Part shown: positions 9,663 through 17,806 of the stretch, in pieces
Layout of the letters: every line of letters starts with the position of its first letter
Numbering within the stretch: the stretch's first letter is position 1
From: Mycobacterium avium subsp. avium
GTDB taxonomy: Bacteria; Actinomycetota; Actinomycetes; Mycobacteriales; Mycobacteriaceae
Assembly (NCBI RefSeq): GCF_009741445.1
Contig: NZ_CP046507.1
Coordinates: forward strand, 3,844,001-3,908,000
Direction of reading: 5' to 3'
DNA length: 64,000 nt
Notes under the pieces: model-generated
What the model saw: the letters and a program-made list of their open reading frames with translations, nothing else
The model's database searches: none
What the model was told of the DNA's origin: nothing
Program-made: the position numbers and the translations under genes

Positions 9663-11180
9663 ATGACCACACCCACCAGCACAACTGAACTCACTTTTGC
9701 TCAACTCGGCGTCCGCGACGAAATCGTCCGCGCGCTCGACGAAAAAGGGATTCAACACTCTTTTGCGATCCAAGAACTGACCCTGCCGCTGGCGCTGGCC
9801 GGCGACGACCTGATCGGCCAGGCCCGCACCGGCATGGGCAAGACCTTCGCCTTCGGGGTGCCGCTGCTGCAGCGCATCACGGCCGGCACCGCCCCGCGGG
9901 CGCTCAACGGCACCCCGCGCGCGCTGGTCGTGGTGCCCACCCGCGAGCTGTGCCTGCAGGTGACCGATGACCTCACGCTGGCGGCCAAGCACCTGACCGC
10001 CGACGGCGGCCGCCCGTTGTCGGTGGTTCCCATCTACGGCGGCCGCCCCTACGAGCCGCAGATCGACGCGCTGCGCGCCGGCGCCGACGTCGTGGTGGGC
10101 ACCCCGGGCCGGCTGCTCGACCTTGCGCAGCAGGGCCACCTGCAGCTGGGCGGGCTGTCCGTGCTGGTGCTCGACGAGGCCGACGAGATGCTCGACCTGG
10201 GCTTCCTGCCCGACATCGAGCGCATCCTGCGGCAGATCCCCGACGACCGGCAGTCGATGCTGTTCTCGGCGACCATGCCGGACCCGATCATCACGCTGGC
10301 CCGCACCTTCATGAACCAGCCCACCCACATCCGGGCCGAGGCGCCGCATTCGGCGGCCACCCACGACACCACGGTCCAGTACGTCTACCGGGCGCACGCC
10401 CTGGACAAGGTGGAGCTGGTCAGCCGGGTGCTGCAGGCCGAGAGCCGCGGCGCCACGATGATCTTCACCCGCACCAAGCGCACTGCGCAGAAGGTCGCCG
10501 ACGAGCTGGCCGAACGCGGCTTCAAGGTCGGTGCGGTGCACGGGGACCTCGGACAGGTGGCACGCGAGAAGGCGCTCAAGGCCTTCCGGACCGGCGACAT
10601 CGACGTGCTGGTGGCCACCGACGTGGCGGCCCGGGGCATCGACATCGACGACGTCACGCACGTCATCAACTACCAGATTCCCGAGGACGAGCAGGCCTAC
10701 GTGCACCGCATCGGCCGCACCGGCCGCGCCGGCAAGGCCGGGGTCGCGGTCACCCTGGTGGACTGGGACGAGCTGGCCCGCTGGGCGCTGATCGACAAGG
10801 CGCTGGGGCTGGACGTTCCCGAGCCCGCCGAGACCTACTCCAATTCGCCGCACCTGTACGAAGAGCTGGGCATCCCGGCCGGTGCCGGGGGCCGGGTGGG
10901 CGCCGCCCGCAAGCCGCAGGGCCCGCGCCGCAGCGCCGAGCGAGCGACCGCAAAGCCGGATCAGAAGTCGGAGACAGCCACGCGGCGCTCGGGCACCCGG
11001 CGCCGACGCACCCGCGGCGGCCAGCCGGTCAGCGGGCACCCGTCGGGCAACGGAGCCGCGAGCAGTAACGGCGAGGCGGCCGCGGACGCACCGGCCGGCT
11101 CCCCGCCGGGCAACCCCGGCTCGAGCCGGCGCCGACGCCGGCGTCGCAAGCCCGCGGACGCCACCGCGCAGAGCAACTAA
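9663..11180 (+). CDS. rhlE: DEAD-box RNA helicase RhlE
   Basis: The ATG at 9663 begins MTTPTSTTELTF; 505 aa. All DEAD-box motifs are present: Q motif (LTFAQLGV...FAIQE), motif I ARTGMGKT, Ia PTRELCLQV, GTPGR, motif II DEADEM, motif III SAT, and motifs V-VI (ARGIDIDD, HRIGRTGR). The C-terminal ~90 residues are rich in Arg, Gly and Pro, typical of RNA-binding tails. It acts in RNA remodelling and RNA decay or ribosome assembly in mycobacteria. It matches Rv3211. A 17-bp gap to the next gene suggests an operon. Confidence 0.93.
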   Translation: MTTPTSTTELTFAQLGVRDEIVRALDEKGIQHSFAIQELTLPLALAGDDLIGQARTGMGKTFAFGVPLLQRITAGTAPRALNGTPRALVVVPTRELCLQVTDDLTLAAKHLTADGGRPLSVVPIYGGRPYEPQIDALRAGADVVVGTPGRLLDLAQQGHLQLGGLSVLVLDEADEMLDLGFLPDIERILRQIPDDRQSMLFSATMPDPIITLARTFMNQPTHIRAEAPHSAATHDTTVQYVYRAHALDKVELVSRVLQAESRGATMIFTRTKRTAQKVADELAERGFKVGAVHGDLGQVAREKALKAFRTGDIDVLVATDVAARGIDIDDVTHVINYQIPEDEQAYVHRIGRTGRAGKAGVAVTLVDWDELARWALIDKALGLDVPEPAETYSNSPHLYEELGIPAGAGGRVGAARKPQGPRRSAERATAKPDQKSETATRRSGTRRRRTRGGQPVSGHPSGNGAASSNGEAAADAPAGSPPGNPGSSRRRRRRRKPADATAQSN

Positions 11181-11197
11181 CGCCCCGGCGCCGACGC

Positions 11198-12424
11198 ATG
11201 GTCAGACCCGAGCGGCGGACCAGGGGCGACATCGTGGCCGCCGCGACCATCGCCGTCGTCGTCGCCGCGACCGCCGCGCTGATCTGGTGGACCAGCGACG
11301 CCCGGGCAACCGTCAGCCGCCCGGCGGCCGTGCCGGCGCCCAACCCGAGCCCCGCCCGGCAAGTGCCGGCCAGCCTCAAACAGTTGTGGACCGCGGCCAG
11401 CCCGGCCACCACCGAGCCGGTGGTGGTGGGTGGGGTGGTCGCCACCGGTGCGGGCCGGCGGATCGACGGCCGCGACCCCGCGACCGGGCAGTCCCGCTGG
11501 AGCTATGCCCGCGACACCGACCTGTGCGGACTGTCCTGGTTGTACCGCTACGCCGTCGGGGTGTACCGCGACGACCGTGGCTGCGGCCAGGTGAGCACCC
11601 TCGACGGTTCCACCGGCCGCCGCGGGCCGGCCCGCAGCGGCTACGCCGACCCGCGGGTGCGGCTGTCCTCCGACGGCATGACCGTGCTGTCGGTCGGCGA
11701 CACCCGGCTGGAGCTCTGGCGCTCGGACATGGTGCGGATGCTCACCTACGGCGAGACCGACGCCCGGGTGAAACCGTCGGCGCGCGGACTGCACTCGGGC
11801 TGCCGGCTGATCTCCGCCGCGGCCAGCTCGTCGGCGGTCTCGGTGCTGGAGAGCTGTGCAAATCAGGCCGACCTGCGGCTGGTGCTGCTGCGGCCCGGCA
11901 AGGACGACGACGAGCCCCAGCAACACATCGTGGCCGAGCCGGGCATCGCACCGGATTCGGGCGCCCGGGTGCTGGCCGTCCGGGAGGCCACCACCGCGGT
12001 GTATCTGCCGGCGCCGCGGCCGCGGGTCGACGTGATCGACGAAACCGGGACGACCGTGTCGAGCACGCCGCTGCCCAGACCGCCGTCGCCGTCGGCGGCG
12101 GTCTCGCACGCGGGCAGCGTGATGACCTGGTGGACCGGCGATTCGCTGATGGTCTTCGACGTCAACACCTTGGCGCTGCGCTACACCATCGCCGCCGGGG
12201 ACAAGACCGCGCCGCTGGGGCCGGGGGCGATGATGGCGGGCCGGTTGCTGGTGCCCGTCACCGGGGCGATCGGCGTCTACGACCCGATCAGCGGCGCCAG
12301 CGAACGCTACATTCCGGTGGACCGGGCGACCGGCGGCGCGCCACCCGGGGCCGCGGTGGTGCCGGCCGTGTCCGGGTCGCGGGTGTTCGAGCAGCGCGGC
12401 GACACCGTGGTCGCGCTGGGCTGA
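11198..12424 (+). CDS. Membrane-anchored beta-propeller-like protein
   Basis: 408 aa, the Rv3212 position. A basic cytosolic start is followed by one membrane span (IVAAATIAVVVAATAALIWW). The remainder is outside the membrane. It shows PQQ-like repeats (DGRDPATGQSRW, VSTLDGSTG, VYDPISGASERY) and at least four cysteines. Such repeats normally build a beta-propeller for protein binding. It follows rhlE with a 17-bp gap. No function is assigned. Confidence 0.78.
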   Translation: MVRPERRTRGDIVAAATIAVVVAATAALIWWTSDARATVSRPAAVPAPNPSPARQVPASLKQLWTAASPATTEPVVVGGVVATGAGRRIDGRDPATGQSRWSYARDTDLCGLSWLYRYAVGVYRDDRGCGQVSTLDGSTGRRGPARSGYADPRVRLSSDGMTVLSVGDTRLELWRSDMVRMLTYGETDARVKPSARGLHSGCRLISAAASSSAVSVLESCANQADLRLVLLRPGKDDDEPQQHIVAEPGIAPDSGARVLAVREATTAVYLPAPRPRVDVIDETGTTVSSTPLPRPPSPSAAVSHAGSVMTWWTGDSLMVFDVNTLALRYTIAAGDKTAPLGPGAMMAGRLLVPVTGAIGVYDPISGASERYIPVDRATGGAPPGAAVVPAVSGSRVFEQRGDTVVALG

Positions 12425-12433
12425 TCGCGATCT

Positions 12434-12478
12434 GGGCCGTCGCTTCGGTTCGGGCCGTCGCTTCGGTTCGGGCCGTCG
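12434..12478. repeat. 18-bp tandem repeat (2.5 copies) between convergent genes
   Basis: A unit beginning GGGCCGTCGCTTCGGTTC occurs exactly at 12434-12451 and 12452-12469, with nine bases of a third copy at 12470-12478. It begins 9 bp after the stop of the beta-propeller gene. The copies are identical, which suggests recent duplication or slippage. Confidence 0.9.
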
Positions 12479-12552
12479 AGTGTGAATCGTTGGCCTTGCG
12501 TGTGTATCTGCGGCGGCGACACGCCGAGCGGGCTCGCCGTCAGCGCACACTC
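12478..12552. terminator. Candidate bidirectional terminator or palindromic element
   Basis: GAGTGTG at 12478-12484 and CACACTC at 12546-12552 are perfect arms separated by 61 bases, in the gap between the convergent beta-propeller gene and parA. There is no T-run. It may end transcription from both sides or be a dispersed palindrome. The long spacer makes a simple hairpin uncertain. Confidence 0.35.
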
Positions 12553-12582
12553 AAAGCCCAGCGACTCGGCCGCGCGCCGAGG

Positions 12583-13383
12583 CTAGACCTCGACGGTGAA
12601 CGTGGGCAGCGGCTTGCCGGACTTCCAGTGCTTGAGCAGCGCCGCGGCCAGTTCGCCGTAGGCCGCCGCGCCCTTGTTCTTGCGGCCGGCCATCACCGAC
12701 GACCCCGAGGCGCTGGCCTCGGCGAACCGCACGGTGCGCGGAATCGGCGGGGCCAGCACCGGCAGGCTGTAGCGGTCGGCGACGTCGACGAGCACGTCGC
12801 GGGTGTGCGTGGTGCGCGAGTCGTACAGCGTCGGCAGGGCGCCCAGCAGCCGCAGGTCCGGGTTGGTGATCTGCTGGACGTCGGTCACCGTGCGCAGGAA
12901 CTGCCCCACCCCGCGATGCGCCAGCGTCTCGCACTGCAGCGGCACGATGACCTCGTCGGCGGCGGTCAGCCCGTTGAGGGTCAACACCCCCAGCGACGGC
13001 GGACAGTCGACGATTACCACGTCGAACCGGTCGGCGAGTTTGGCCAGCGCCCGCTTGAGCGCGTACTCGCGCCCGGCCCGCATCAGCAGCATCGCTTCGG
13101 CCCCGGCCAGGTCGATGTTGGCCGGCAGCAGCGTCATTCCCTCCGCGGTGTCCACCAGCGCGGCGTTGGGCTCGACCTCGCCGAGCAGCACCTCGTGCAC
13201 GGACACCGGCAGCTTGTCGGGATCGTGGCCCAGCGAGAAGGTCAGGCAACCCTGCGGGTCGAGGTCGACCAGCAGCACCCGCTTGCCCTCGTCGACCATC
13301 GCCGCGCCCAGCGAGGCGACCGTCGTCGTCTTGGCTACGCCGCCCTTCTGGTTGGCCACCGCCAGTACCCGGGTCTTACTCAC
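12583..13383 (-). CDS. Orphan ParA/Soj-type ATPase
   Basis: 266 aa. The deviant Walker A is KGGVAKTTT (residues 13-21), Walker A' is LLVDLDPQG and Walker B is VVIVDCPPS. This is the ParA/MinD family, which forms ATP-dependent dimers on DNA or membrane to position cargo. No parB or parS-like site is next to it, unlike the chromosomal parAB locus, so it is an orphan. It corresponds to Rv3213c. A divergent gap of 112 bp separates it from gpm2. Confidence 0.88.
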   Translation of the reverse strand: MSKTRVLAVANQKGGVAKTTTVASLGAAMVDEGKRVLLVDLDPQGCLTFSLGHDPDKLPVSVHEVLLGEVEPNAALVDTAEGMTLLPANIDLAGAEAMLLMRAGREYALKRALAKLADRFDVVIVDCPPSLGVLTLNGLTAADEVIVPLQCETLAHRGVGQFLRTVTDVQQITNPDLRLLGALPTLYDSRTTHTRDVLVDVADRYSLPVLAPPIPRTVRFAEASASGSSVMAGRKNKGAAAYGELAAALLKHWKSGKPLPTFTVEV

Positions 13384-13495
13384 CAGCGCCCGCCCCTTTT
13401 CATCGCCCCGCCTTTACAGTGCCATCCTGGCATGTTCGCCCGCCAGACGCTTGGGCCCAGCGGCCCCAGCATGTCGTCCGGCAGAATCACTGCAC

Positions 13496-14080
13496 ATGGG
13501 CTTGCACAACCACCGTCTGGTGCTGCTGCGCCACGGCGAGACCGAGTGGTCGAAAACGGGTCGGCACACCGGCCGCACCGAGGTGGAGCTGACCGAGGCC
13601 GGCCGGACGCAGGCCGAGCGCGCCGGCCGGGCGCTGAGCGAGCTGAAACTCGTTGAGCCACTGGTGATCAGCAGCCCGCGGCAACGCTCGCTGGCCACCG
13701 CGGAGCTGGCCGGGCTGAACGTCGACGAGGTGTCCGAGCAGCTCGCGGAATGGGATTACGGCTCCTACGAGGGCCTGACCACTGAGCAGATCCGCCAGTC
13801 GGTGCCCGACTGGCTGGTGTGGATGCACGGCTGTCCTGGCGGCGAGAGCGTCGCGCAGGTCAGCGGTCGCGCCGACGCGGCCGTCACCGCGGCGCTGCGG
13901 CAGATGGAGTCGCGCGACGTGGTCTTCGTCAGCCACGGCCACTTCTGCAGGGCGGTGATGACACGCTGGGTGGAACTGCCGCTCGCCGAAGGCAGCCGCT
14001 TCGCCATGATCACCGCGTCGATCGCGGTCTGCGGATTCGAGCACGGGGTGCGGCAACTGCGGGCGCTCGGGTTGACGTGA
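13496..14080 (+). CDS. gpm2: Histidine-phosphatase family protein (Rv3214-type phosphatase)
   Basis: 194 aa. The catalytic LLRHGET motif lies at residues 9-15, and the second histidine is in VSHGHF. The family contains phosphoglycerate mutases and acid phosphatases. The M. tuberculosis orthologue Rv3214, named gpm2/entD, was characterised as a phosphatase, so mutase activity should not be assumed. Its stop overlaps the entC start (GTGA, 4 bp), so translation of the two is coupled. Confidence 0.88.
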   Translation: MGLHNHRLVLLRHGETEWSKTGRHTGRTEVELTEAGRTQAERAGRALSELKLVEPLVISSPRQRSLATAELAGLNVDEVSEQLAEWDYGSYEGLTTEQIRQSVPDWLVWMHGCPGGESVAQVSGRADAAVTAALRQMESRDVVFVSHGHFCRAVMTRWVELPLAEGSRFAMITASIAVCGFEHGVRQLRALGLT

Positions 14081-15171
14081 ACGACGAACCGACGTTCGCG
14101 CTGTGCGGGCCGACGCAAACCCTGGTCGCCGACGGCGTGCGGCGAAGCTACCGCGACGTGGCCGCCGCGCAGGCCGCGCTGCGCTCCCAAGAAGTGTCAA
14201 TTGTGTTGGGCGCGTTGCCTTTCGACGTGCGCCGACCGGCCGCCCTGCTGACCCCGGATACCGTGAGCGTCAGCGACGGCCCACCGGACTGGCCGGCCCG
14301 GAAGCTGCCGTCGATGCGGGTTGCCGCCGCCCTCCCCCCGCCGATCGACTACCGGGACCGGATCTGCCGGGCCCGCGAGCAGCTCGCCGCAACCGACAAC
14401 CCGCTGCACAAGGTGGTGCTGGCCCGCGCCCTGCACCTGGTCGCCGACGCCCCGCTGGATGCCCGCACCATCCTGCGCCGGCTGATCGCCGCAGACCCGG
14501 GCGCGTACGGCTATCTCGTCGACCTCAGCGCCGCCGGCCACGACCATGCGGGCGTGGCGCTGGTGGGCGCCAGCCCCGAGCTTCTGGTGGCGCGCACCGG
14601 CGACCGGGTCGAGTGCCGGCCGTTCGCCGGGTCGGCCCCGCGTGCCGCCGATCCGGACACCGACGCGGCCAACGGTGCCGCGCTGGCGTCGTCGGCCAAG
14701 AACCGCCACGAGCATCAGCTGGTGATCGAGACCATCAGGGCCGCCTTGGAGCCGCTGTGCGACGACCTGTCCATCGCGGCCGAACCGCAGCTGAGCCGCA
14801 CCGCCACGGTGTGGCACCTGTGCACGCCGATCAGCGGGCGGCTGCGCGATAGGTCAACCACCGCAATGGATTTGGCGCTGGCGCTGCACCCCACACCGGC
14901 GGTCGGCGGGGTGCCGACCGACGCCGCCGTCGAGCTGATCGCCCAACTGGAGGGCGACCGCGGCTTCTACGCCGGCGCGGTGGGATGGTGTGACGCCCGC
15001 GGCGACGGCCGCTGGGTGGTGTCCATCCGCTGCGCGCAGTTGTCGGCCGACCGGCGCAGCGCGCTGGCGCGGGCCGGCGGCGGTATCGTCGCCGAATCCG
15101 ATCCCGACGACGAAGTCGCGGAAACCACAACGAAATTCGCCACCATACTCAACGCCCTGGACGTCCGATGA
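14077..15171 (+). CDS. entC: Isochorismate synthase family protein EntC
   Basis: 364 aa, GTG start inside the stop of gpm2. Chorismate-binding enzyme motifs are present: NPLHKVVLARAL, the SPELLVART segment, a KNRHEHQLV helix, TPISGRL, HPTPAVGGVP and GFYAGAVGW near the end. It converts chorismate to isochorismate for menaquinone or siderophore-type pathways. No other siderophore gene adjoins it. It is the Rv3215 equivalent and is coupled at both ends (4-bp overlaps) with gpm2 and the GNAT gene. Confidence 0.87.
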   Translation: MNDEPTFALCGPTQTLVADGVRRSYRDVAAAQAALRSQEVSIVLGALPFDVRRPAALLTPDTVSVSDGPPDWPARKLPSMRVAAALPPPIDYRDRICRAREQLAATDNPLHKVVLARALHLVADAPLDARTILRRLIAADPGAYGYLVDLSAAGHDHAGVALVGASPELLVARTGDRVECRPFAGSAPRAADPDTDAANGAALASSAKNRHEHQLVIETIRAALEPLCDDLSIAAEPQLSRTATVWHLCTPISGRLRDRSTTAMDLALALHPTPAVGGVPTDAAVELIAQLEGDRGFYAGAVGWCDARGDGRWVVSIRCAQLSADRRSALARAGGGIVAESDPDDEVAETTTKFATILNALDVR

Positions 15172-15650
15172 GCCACCGAATCCGCCGCGCCGCACCGCAC
15201 GACGCTGCTGCCATCACCGAAATGATCCATGCGCTGGCCGAATTCGAGCGCGCCGCCGATCAGTGCACGGTCACCGAAACACGGCTCGCCGCAGCGCTTT
15301 TCGATGCGGCCCCGACGGTGCACGGGCATGTGGCCGAGGTAGACGGCACCGTCGCGGGGATGGCGCTGTGGTTCGTCAACTTCTCCACCTGGGACGGCGT
15401 GGCGGGGATCTACCTGGAAGATCTGTTCGTACGACCGGGGTTTCGCCGCCGCGGACTGGCCCGGGCATTGCTGGCTGCGCTGGCCGCCGAGTGCGTGCGA
15501 CGGGGCTACACGCGGCTGAGTTGGGCGGTGTTGAACTGGAACACCGACGCCATCGCCCTCTACGACGGGATCGGCGCCCGGCCGCAGCGGGAATGGACCA
15601 CCTACCGGCTGTCCGGGCCGCGGTTGGCGGAGCTGGCGGAGTCGTCCTGA
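15168..15650 (+). CDS. GNAT-family N-acetyltransferase
   Basis: 160 aa. The ATG overlaps the entC stop (ATGA). The acetyl-CoA binding motif A reads EDLFVRPGFRRRGLARALL, followed by the typical RLSWAVLNWNTDAIALYDGIGA end. The shape resembles diamine/spermidine-type acetyltransferases, but the substrate is not known. Its last 49 bp overlap the convergent membrane-protein gene. Rv3216 position. Confidence 0.88.
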   Translation: MSHRIRRAAPHDAAAITEMIHALAEFERAADQCTVTETRLAAALFDAAPTVHGHVAEVDGTVAGMALWFVNFSTWDGVAGIYLEDLFVRPGFRRRGLARALLAALAAECVRRGYTRLSWAVLNWNTDAIALYDGIGARPQREWTTYRLSGPRLAELAESS

Positions 15651-16033
15651 CCGCCGGCGGCCCAGCGCACCGCGGCCGGACTGAACAGCAAGCCCAGCAC
15701 GACCAGGGCCACCGCGCCGGCCGGGATCCCGAAGCCCGGCTGATGCGACCCCACCGCCAGATACCAGGCGACCGGCAACAACAGCAGCTGGGTGATCACC
15801 GCCAGCCCGCGGCCCCACCGCTTGCCGCGGGTCAACGCGCGCCCCGCGCCGATCACCGCGGCGCCGACCAGCACGAACCAGCCCGCGGTGGCCAGGCCGT
15901 TGACCACATGCTGGTCGGCGCCGGCGATCCCGCGCACCACCAGCACCACCGCCACGACCAGCGCGGCCACCCCTTGCAGCAGGACGATCAGGCCGGCACG
16001 GCGAACGGTGGTCGGGGCGGCGGGCGTCGTCAC
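15602..16033 (-). CDS. Small four-helix membrane protein
   Basis: A GTG start at 16033 (MTTPAAPTTVRRAG) gives 143 aa with four hydrophobic segments (LIVLLQGVAALVVAVVLVV, WFVLVGAAVIGAG, LAVITQLLLLPVAWYLAV, AGAVALVVLGLLF). It is the Rv3217c equivalent, an integral membrane protein of unknown function. It overlaps the GNAT gene by 49 bp tail to tail. Its upstream region is the 58-bp tandem repeat. Longer in-frame versions simply read through that repeat. Confidence 0.75.
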   Translation of the reverse strand: MTTPAAPTTVRRAGLIVLLQGVAALVVAVVLVVRGIAGADQHVVNGLATAGWFVLVGAAVIGAGRALTRGKRWGRGLAVITQLLLLPVAWYLAVGSHQPGFGIPAGAVALVVLGLLFSPAAVRWAAGGQDDSASSANRGPDSR

Positions 16034-16062
16034 AGCGTCAGCGTAGCCACGACACCCGTCCG

Positions 16063-16222
16063 ACTCCTCCTCGCGCCGCGCTGCGGCGCGCATCGTCGCA
16101 CCGCATGGTTCGATCGCGGCACTCCTCCTCGCGCCGCGCTGCGGCGCGCATCGTCGCACCGCTCGGTTCGATCGCGGCACTCCTCCTCGCGCCGCGCTGC
16201 GGCGCGCATCGTCGCACCGCAT
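16063..16222. repeat. 58-bp tandem repeat, MIRU-like VNTR (2.75 copies)
   Basis: Units start at 16063, 16121 and 16179 (period 58 bp; the third is cut at about 16222). Each starts ACTCCTCCTCGCGCC, contains a GC palindrome GCGCCGC-N3-GCGGCGC and a CATCGTCGCACCGC segment. Copies differ only at a few bases (ATGG versus TCGG). The CTCCTCC...CATCGTCGC pattern resembles the mycobacterial interspersed repetitive unit as I recall it. The repeat fills nearly all of the 202-bp divergent promoter between the membrane-protein and lipid-kinase genes. Confidence 0.92.
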
Positions 16223-16235
16223 AAGCTCGTGGCTC

Positions 16236-17201
16236 ATGCGGGCCGTGCTGATCGTCAACCCAACAGCGACTTCGACCACCGCGGCCGGGCGCGATCTGCT
16301 GGCCCACGCGCTGAAGAGCCGCCTGCAGCTCGCCGTCGAGCACACCAACCACCGCGGTCACGGCACCGAACTCGCGCAGAAGGCGCTCGCCGACGGCGTC
16401 GACCTGGTCGTCGTGCACGGCGGCGACGGCACGGTGAGCGGGGTGGTCAACGGCCTGCTCGGCCGTCCCGGATCGCTGCCGACCGGACCGGTGCCGGCGG
16501 TGGCGGTGGTCCCCGGCGGCTCCGCGAACGTGCTGGCGCGGTCGCTGGGCATCTCCCGCGACCCGGTCGCGGCCACCAACCAGCTCATCCAACTGCTCGA
16601 CGACTACCAGCGCCACCACACCTGGCGCCGCATCGGACTTATCGACTGCGGCGAGCGGTGGGCCGTGTTCAACACCGGCATGGGCGTCGACGCCGAGGTG
16701 GTGGCCGCCGTCGAGGCCGAACGCGACAAGGGCGGCAAGGTGACCGCCTGGCGCTACATCCGCGCCGCGGTGCCCGCCGTGTGGGGCTACACCCGCCGCG
16801 AACCGATGCTGACGCTCGAACTGCCGGGCCGCGAACCCATCACCGGGGTCAGCTTCGCGTTCGTGTCGAACTCGAGCCCGTGGACGTTCGCCAACGAGCG
16901 GCCGGTGTGGACCAACCCCGGCTGCAGCTTCGAATCCGGCCTGGGGGTGTTCGCGCCCACCACCCTCAAGCCGATTCCCACCCTGCGGATCGTCCGGCAG
17001 ATGTTCGCCAAACGCCCCGCCTTCAACTTCAAGCAACTGATCACCGAAGACGACCTGCCCTGCCTGCGAGTTACCTCGACCGGCGGCCCCCTCGCCTGCC
17101 AGTTCGACGGCGATTACCTCGGCGTGCGCGAAACCATGACGTTCAAGTCCGTTCCGGACGCGCTGGCGGTCGTCGCGCCGCCGCGGCAAAAACGTCTCTG
17201 A
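16236..17201 (+). CDS. Diacylglycerol-kinase-family lipid kinase
   Basis: 321 aa. The NTP-binding signature HGGDGTVSGVVNG is near residue 62, followed by VPGGSANVLARSLG, and the C-terminal FDGDYLG motif. The family (YegS/DAGK) phosphorylates diacylglycerol or related lipids at the cytosolic membrane face. It is the Rv3218 position. The start lies 13 bp after the VNTR array, so repeat number may affect its promoter. Confidence 0.85.
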   Translation: MRAVLIVNPTATSTTAAGRDLLAHALKSRLQLAVEHTNHRGHGTELAQKALADGVDLVVVHGGDGTVSGVVNGLLGRPGSLPTGPVPAVAVVPGGSANVLARSLGISRDPVAATNQLIQLLDDYQRHHTWRRIGLIDCGERWAVFNTGMGVDAEVVAAVEAERDKGGKVTAWRYIRAAVPAVWGYTRREPMLTLELPGREPITGVSFAFVSNSSPWTFANERPVWTNPGCSFESGLGVFAPTTLKPIPTLRIVRQMFAKRPAFNFKQLITEDDLPCLRVTSTGGPLACQFDGDYLGVRETMTFKSVPDALAVVAPPRQKRL

Positions 17202-17306
17202 CCAGCTACAACACCTCGGCCCCAGGGCGGCCGGAAAACGGGGTTTCGGCGAAGAGGCCCGTCAGTGTAGTACAATGGAGTAAGGGTTCGGCTACGAGAT
17301 GATCAA

Positions 17307-17322
17307 AGTGAGATAGCCCACG
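17307..17322 (+). promoter_or_regulatory. CRP (cAMP receptor protein) site upstream of whiB1
   Basis: AGTGAGATAGCCCACG fits the mycobacterial CRP consensus TGTGA-N6-TCACA and is, as I recall, the same as the known Rv3676 site in the M. tuberculosis whiB1 promoter. A TTGACA hexamer follows at 17338-17343. Confidence 0.8.
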
Positions 17323-17337
17323 AGCGAACTCACACTA

Positions 17338-17343
17338 TTGACA
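17338..17343 (+). promoter_or_regulatory. -35-like TTGACA of the whiB1 promoter region
   Basis: A perfect TTGACA lies 16 bp after the CRP site. The expected -10 around 17361 (ACGATC) is poor, so the exact start of transcription is not fixed by the sequence. Confidence 0.45.
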
Positions 17344-17377
17344 TCTGTTGAGCCTGTGAAACGATCAAAAGGTTGCA

Positions 17378-17417
17378 TGCAGAAATTTCGTGGGGGTACG
17401 GCCCCTTTTCTTCTGCA
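17378..17417 (+). promoter_or_regulatory. Structured hairpin with T-run in the whiB1 leader
   Basis: Arms TGCAGAA (17378-17384) and TTCTGCA (17411-17417) enclose GGGG (17393-17396) paired with CCCC (17402-17405), followed by TTTT. The result is a two-tier hairpin 65 bp before the whiB1 start. It could be an attenuator, a pause site or an RNA-stability element. Confidence 0.5.
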
Positions 17418-17482
17418 CGCGTTAAACAGCCGAAGAAAATGGCCGTGCGCCTTGCTGCGCACTCAGTAAGGAGTAAAGACGT

Positions 17483-17737
17483 ATGGATTGGCGCCACAAG
17501 GCGGTCTGTCGCGACGAGGACCCGGAGCTGTTTTTCCCGGTGGGGAACAGCGGCCCGGCGCTCGCGCAGATCGCTGACGCGAAACTGGTCTGTAATCGGT
17601 GCCCGGTGACCACAGAGTGCCTCGGTTGGGCCCTGAACACGGGCCAGGACTCGGGCGTCTGGGGCGGCATGAGCGAAGACGAGCGGCGCGCCCTGAAGCG
17701 TCGCAACGCCCGGACAAAGGCCCGCAGCGGGGTTTAA
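17483..17737 (+). CDS. whiB1: WhiB1 iron-sulfur transcription factor
   Basis: 84 aa with a ribosome site AAGGAG. The four cluster cysteines are Cys9, Cys37, Cys40 and Cys46 (C-x27-CxxC-x5-C), followed by the GVWGG turn and a basic C-terminal tail (RRALKRRNARTKARSG) for DNA binding. WhiB1 carries a [4Fe-4S] cluster that reacts with nitric oxide and is essential in M. tuberculosis (Rv3219). It is controlled by CRP, for which a site is seen upstream, and it sits over a structured leader. Confidence 0.96.
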   Translation: MDWRHKAVCRDEDPELFFPVGNSGPALAQIADAKLVCNRCPVTTECLGWALNTGQDSGVWGGMSEDERRALKRRNARTKARSGV

Positions 17738-17755
17738 CCCGGATAACGCAAAACG

Positions 17756-17785
17756 GTGCGGCCTCGACGATTGTCGGGGCCGCAC
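17756..17785 (+). terminator. Strong hairpin between convergent whiB1 and pdtaS
   Basis: A stem of 13-base arms (GTGCGGCCTCGAC and GTCGGGGCCGCAC, with one mismatch) and a 4-base loop starts 19 bp after the whiB1 stop. It lacks a clear T-run, as is common in mycobacteria, and could serve both directions. Confidence 0.75.
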
Positions 17786-17806
17786 TCTTGCGTGCGGGTC
17801 GCGCGG

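Noticed and set aside
16063-16222. Possible CRISPR array
   Set aside because: Period 58 bp with near-identical units and no unique spacers. It is a tandem repeat, not a CRISPR.
17743-17760. Second terminator within the whiB1 3' region
   Set aside because: Only one strong hairpin (17756-17785) is visible; the sequence before it lacks stable pairing.
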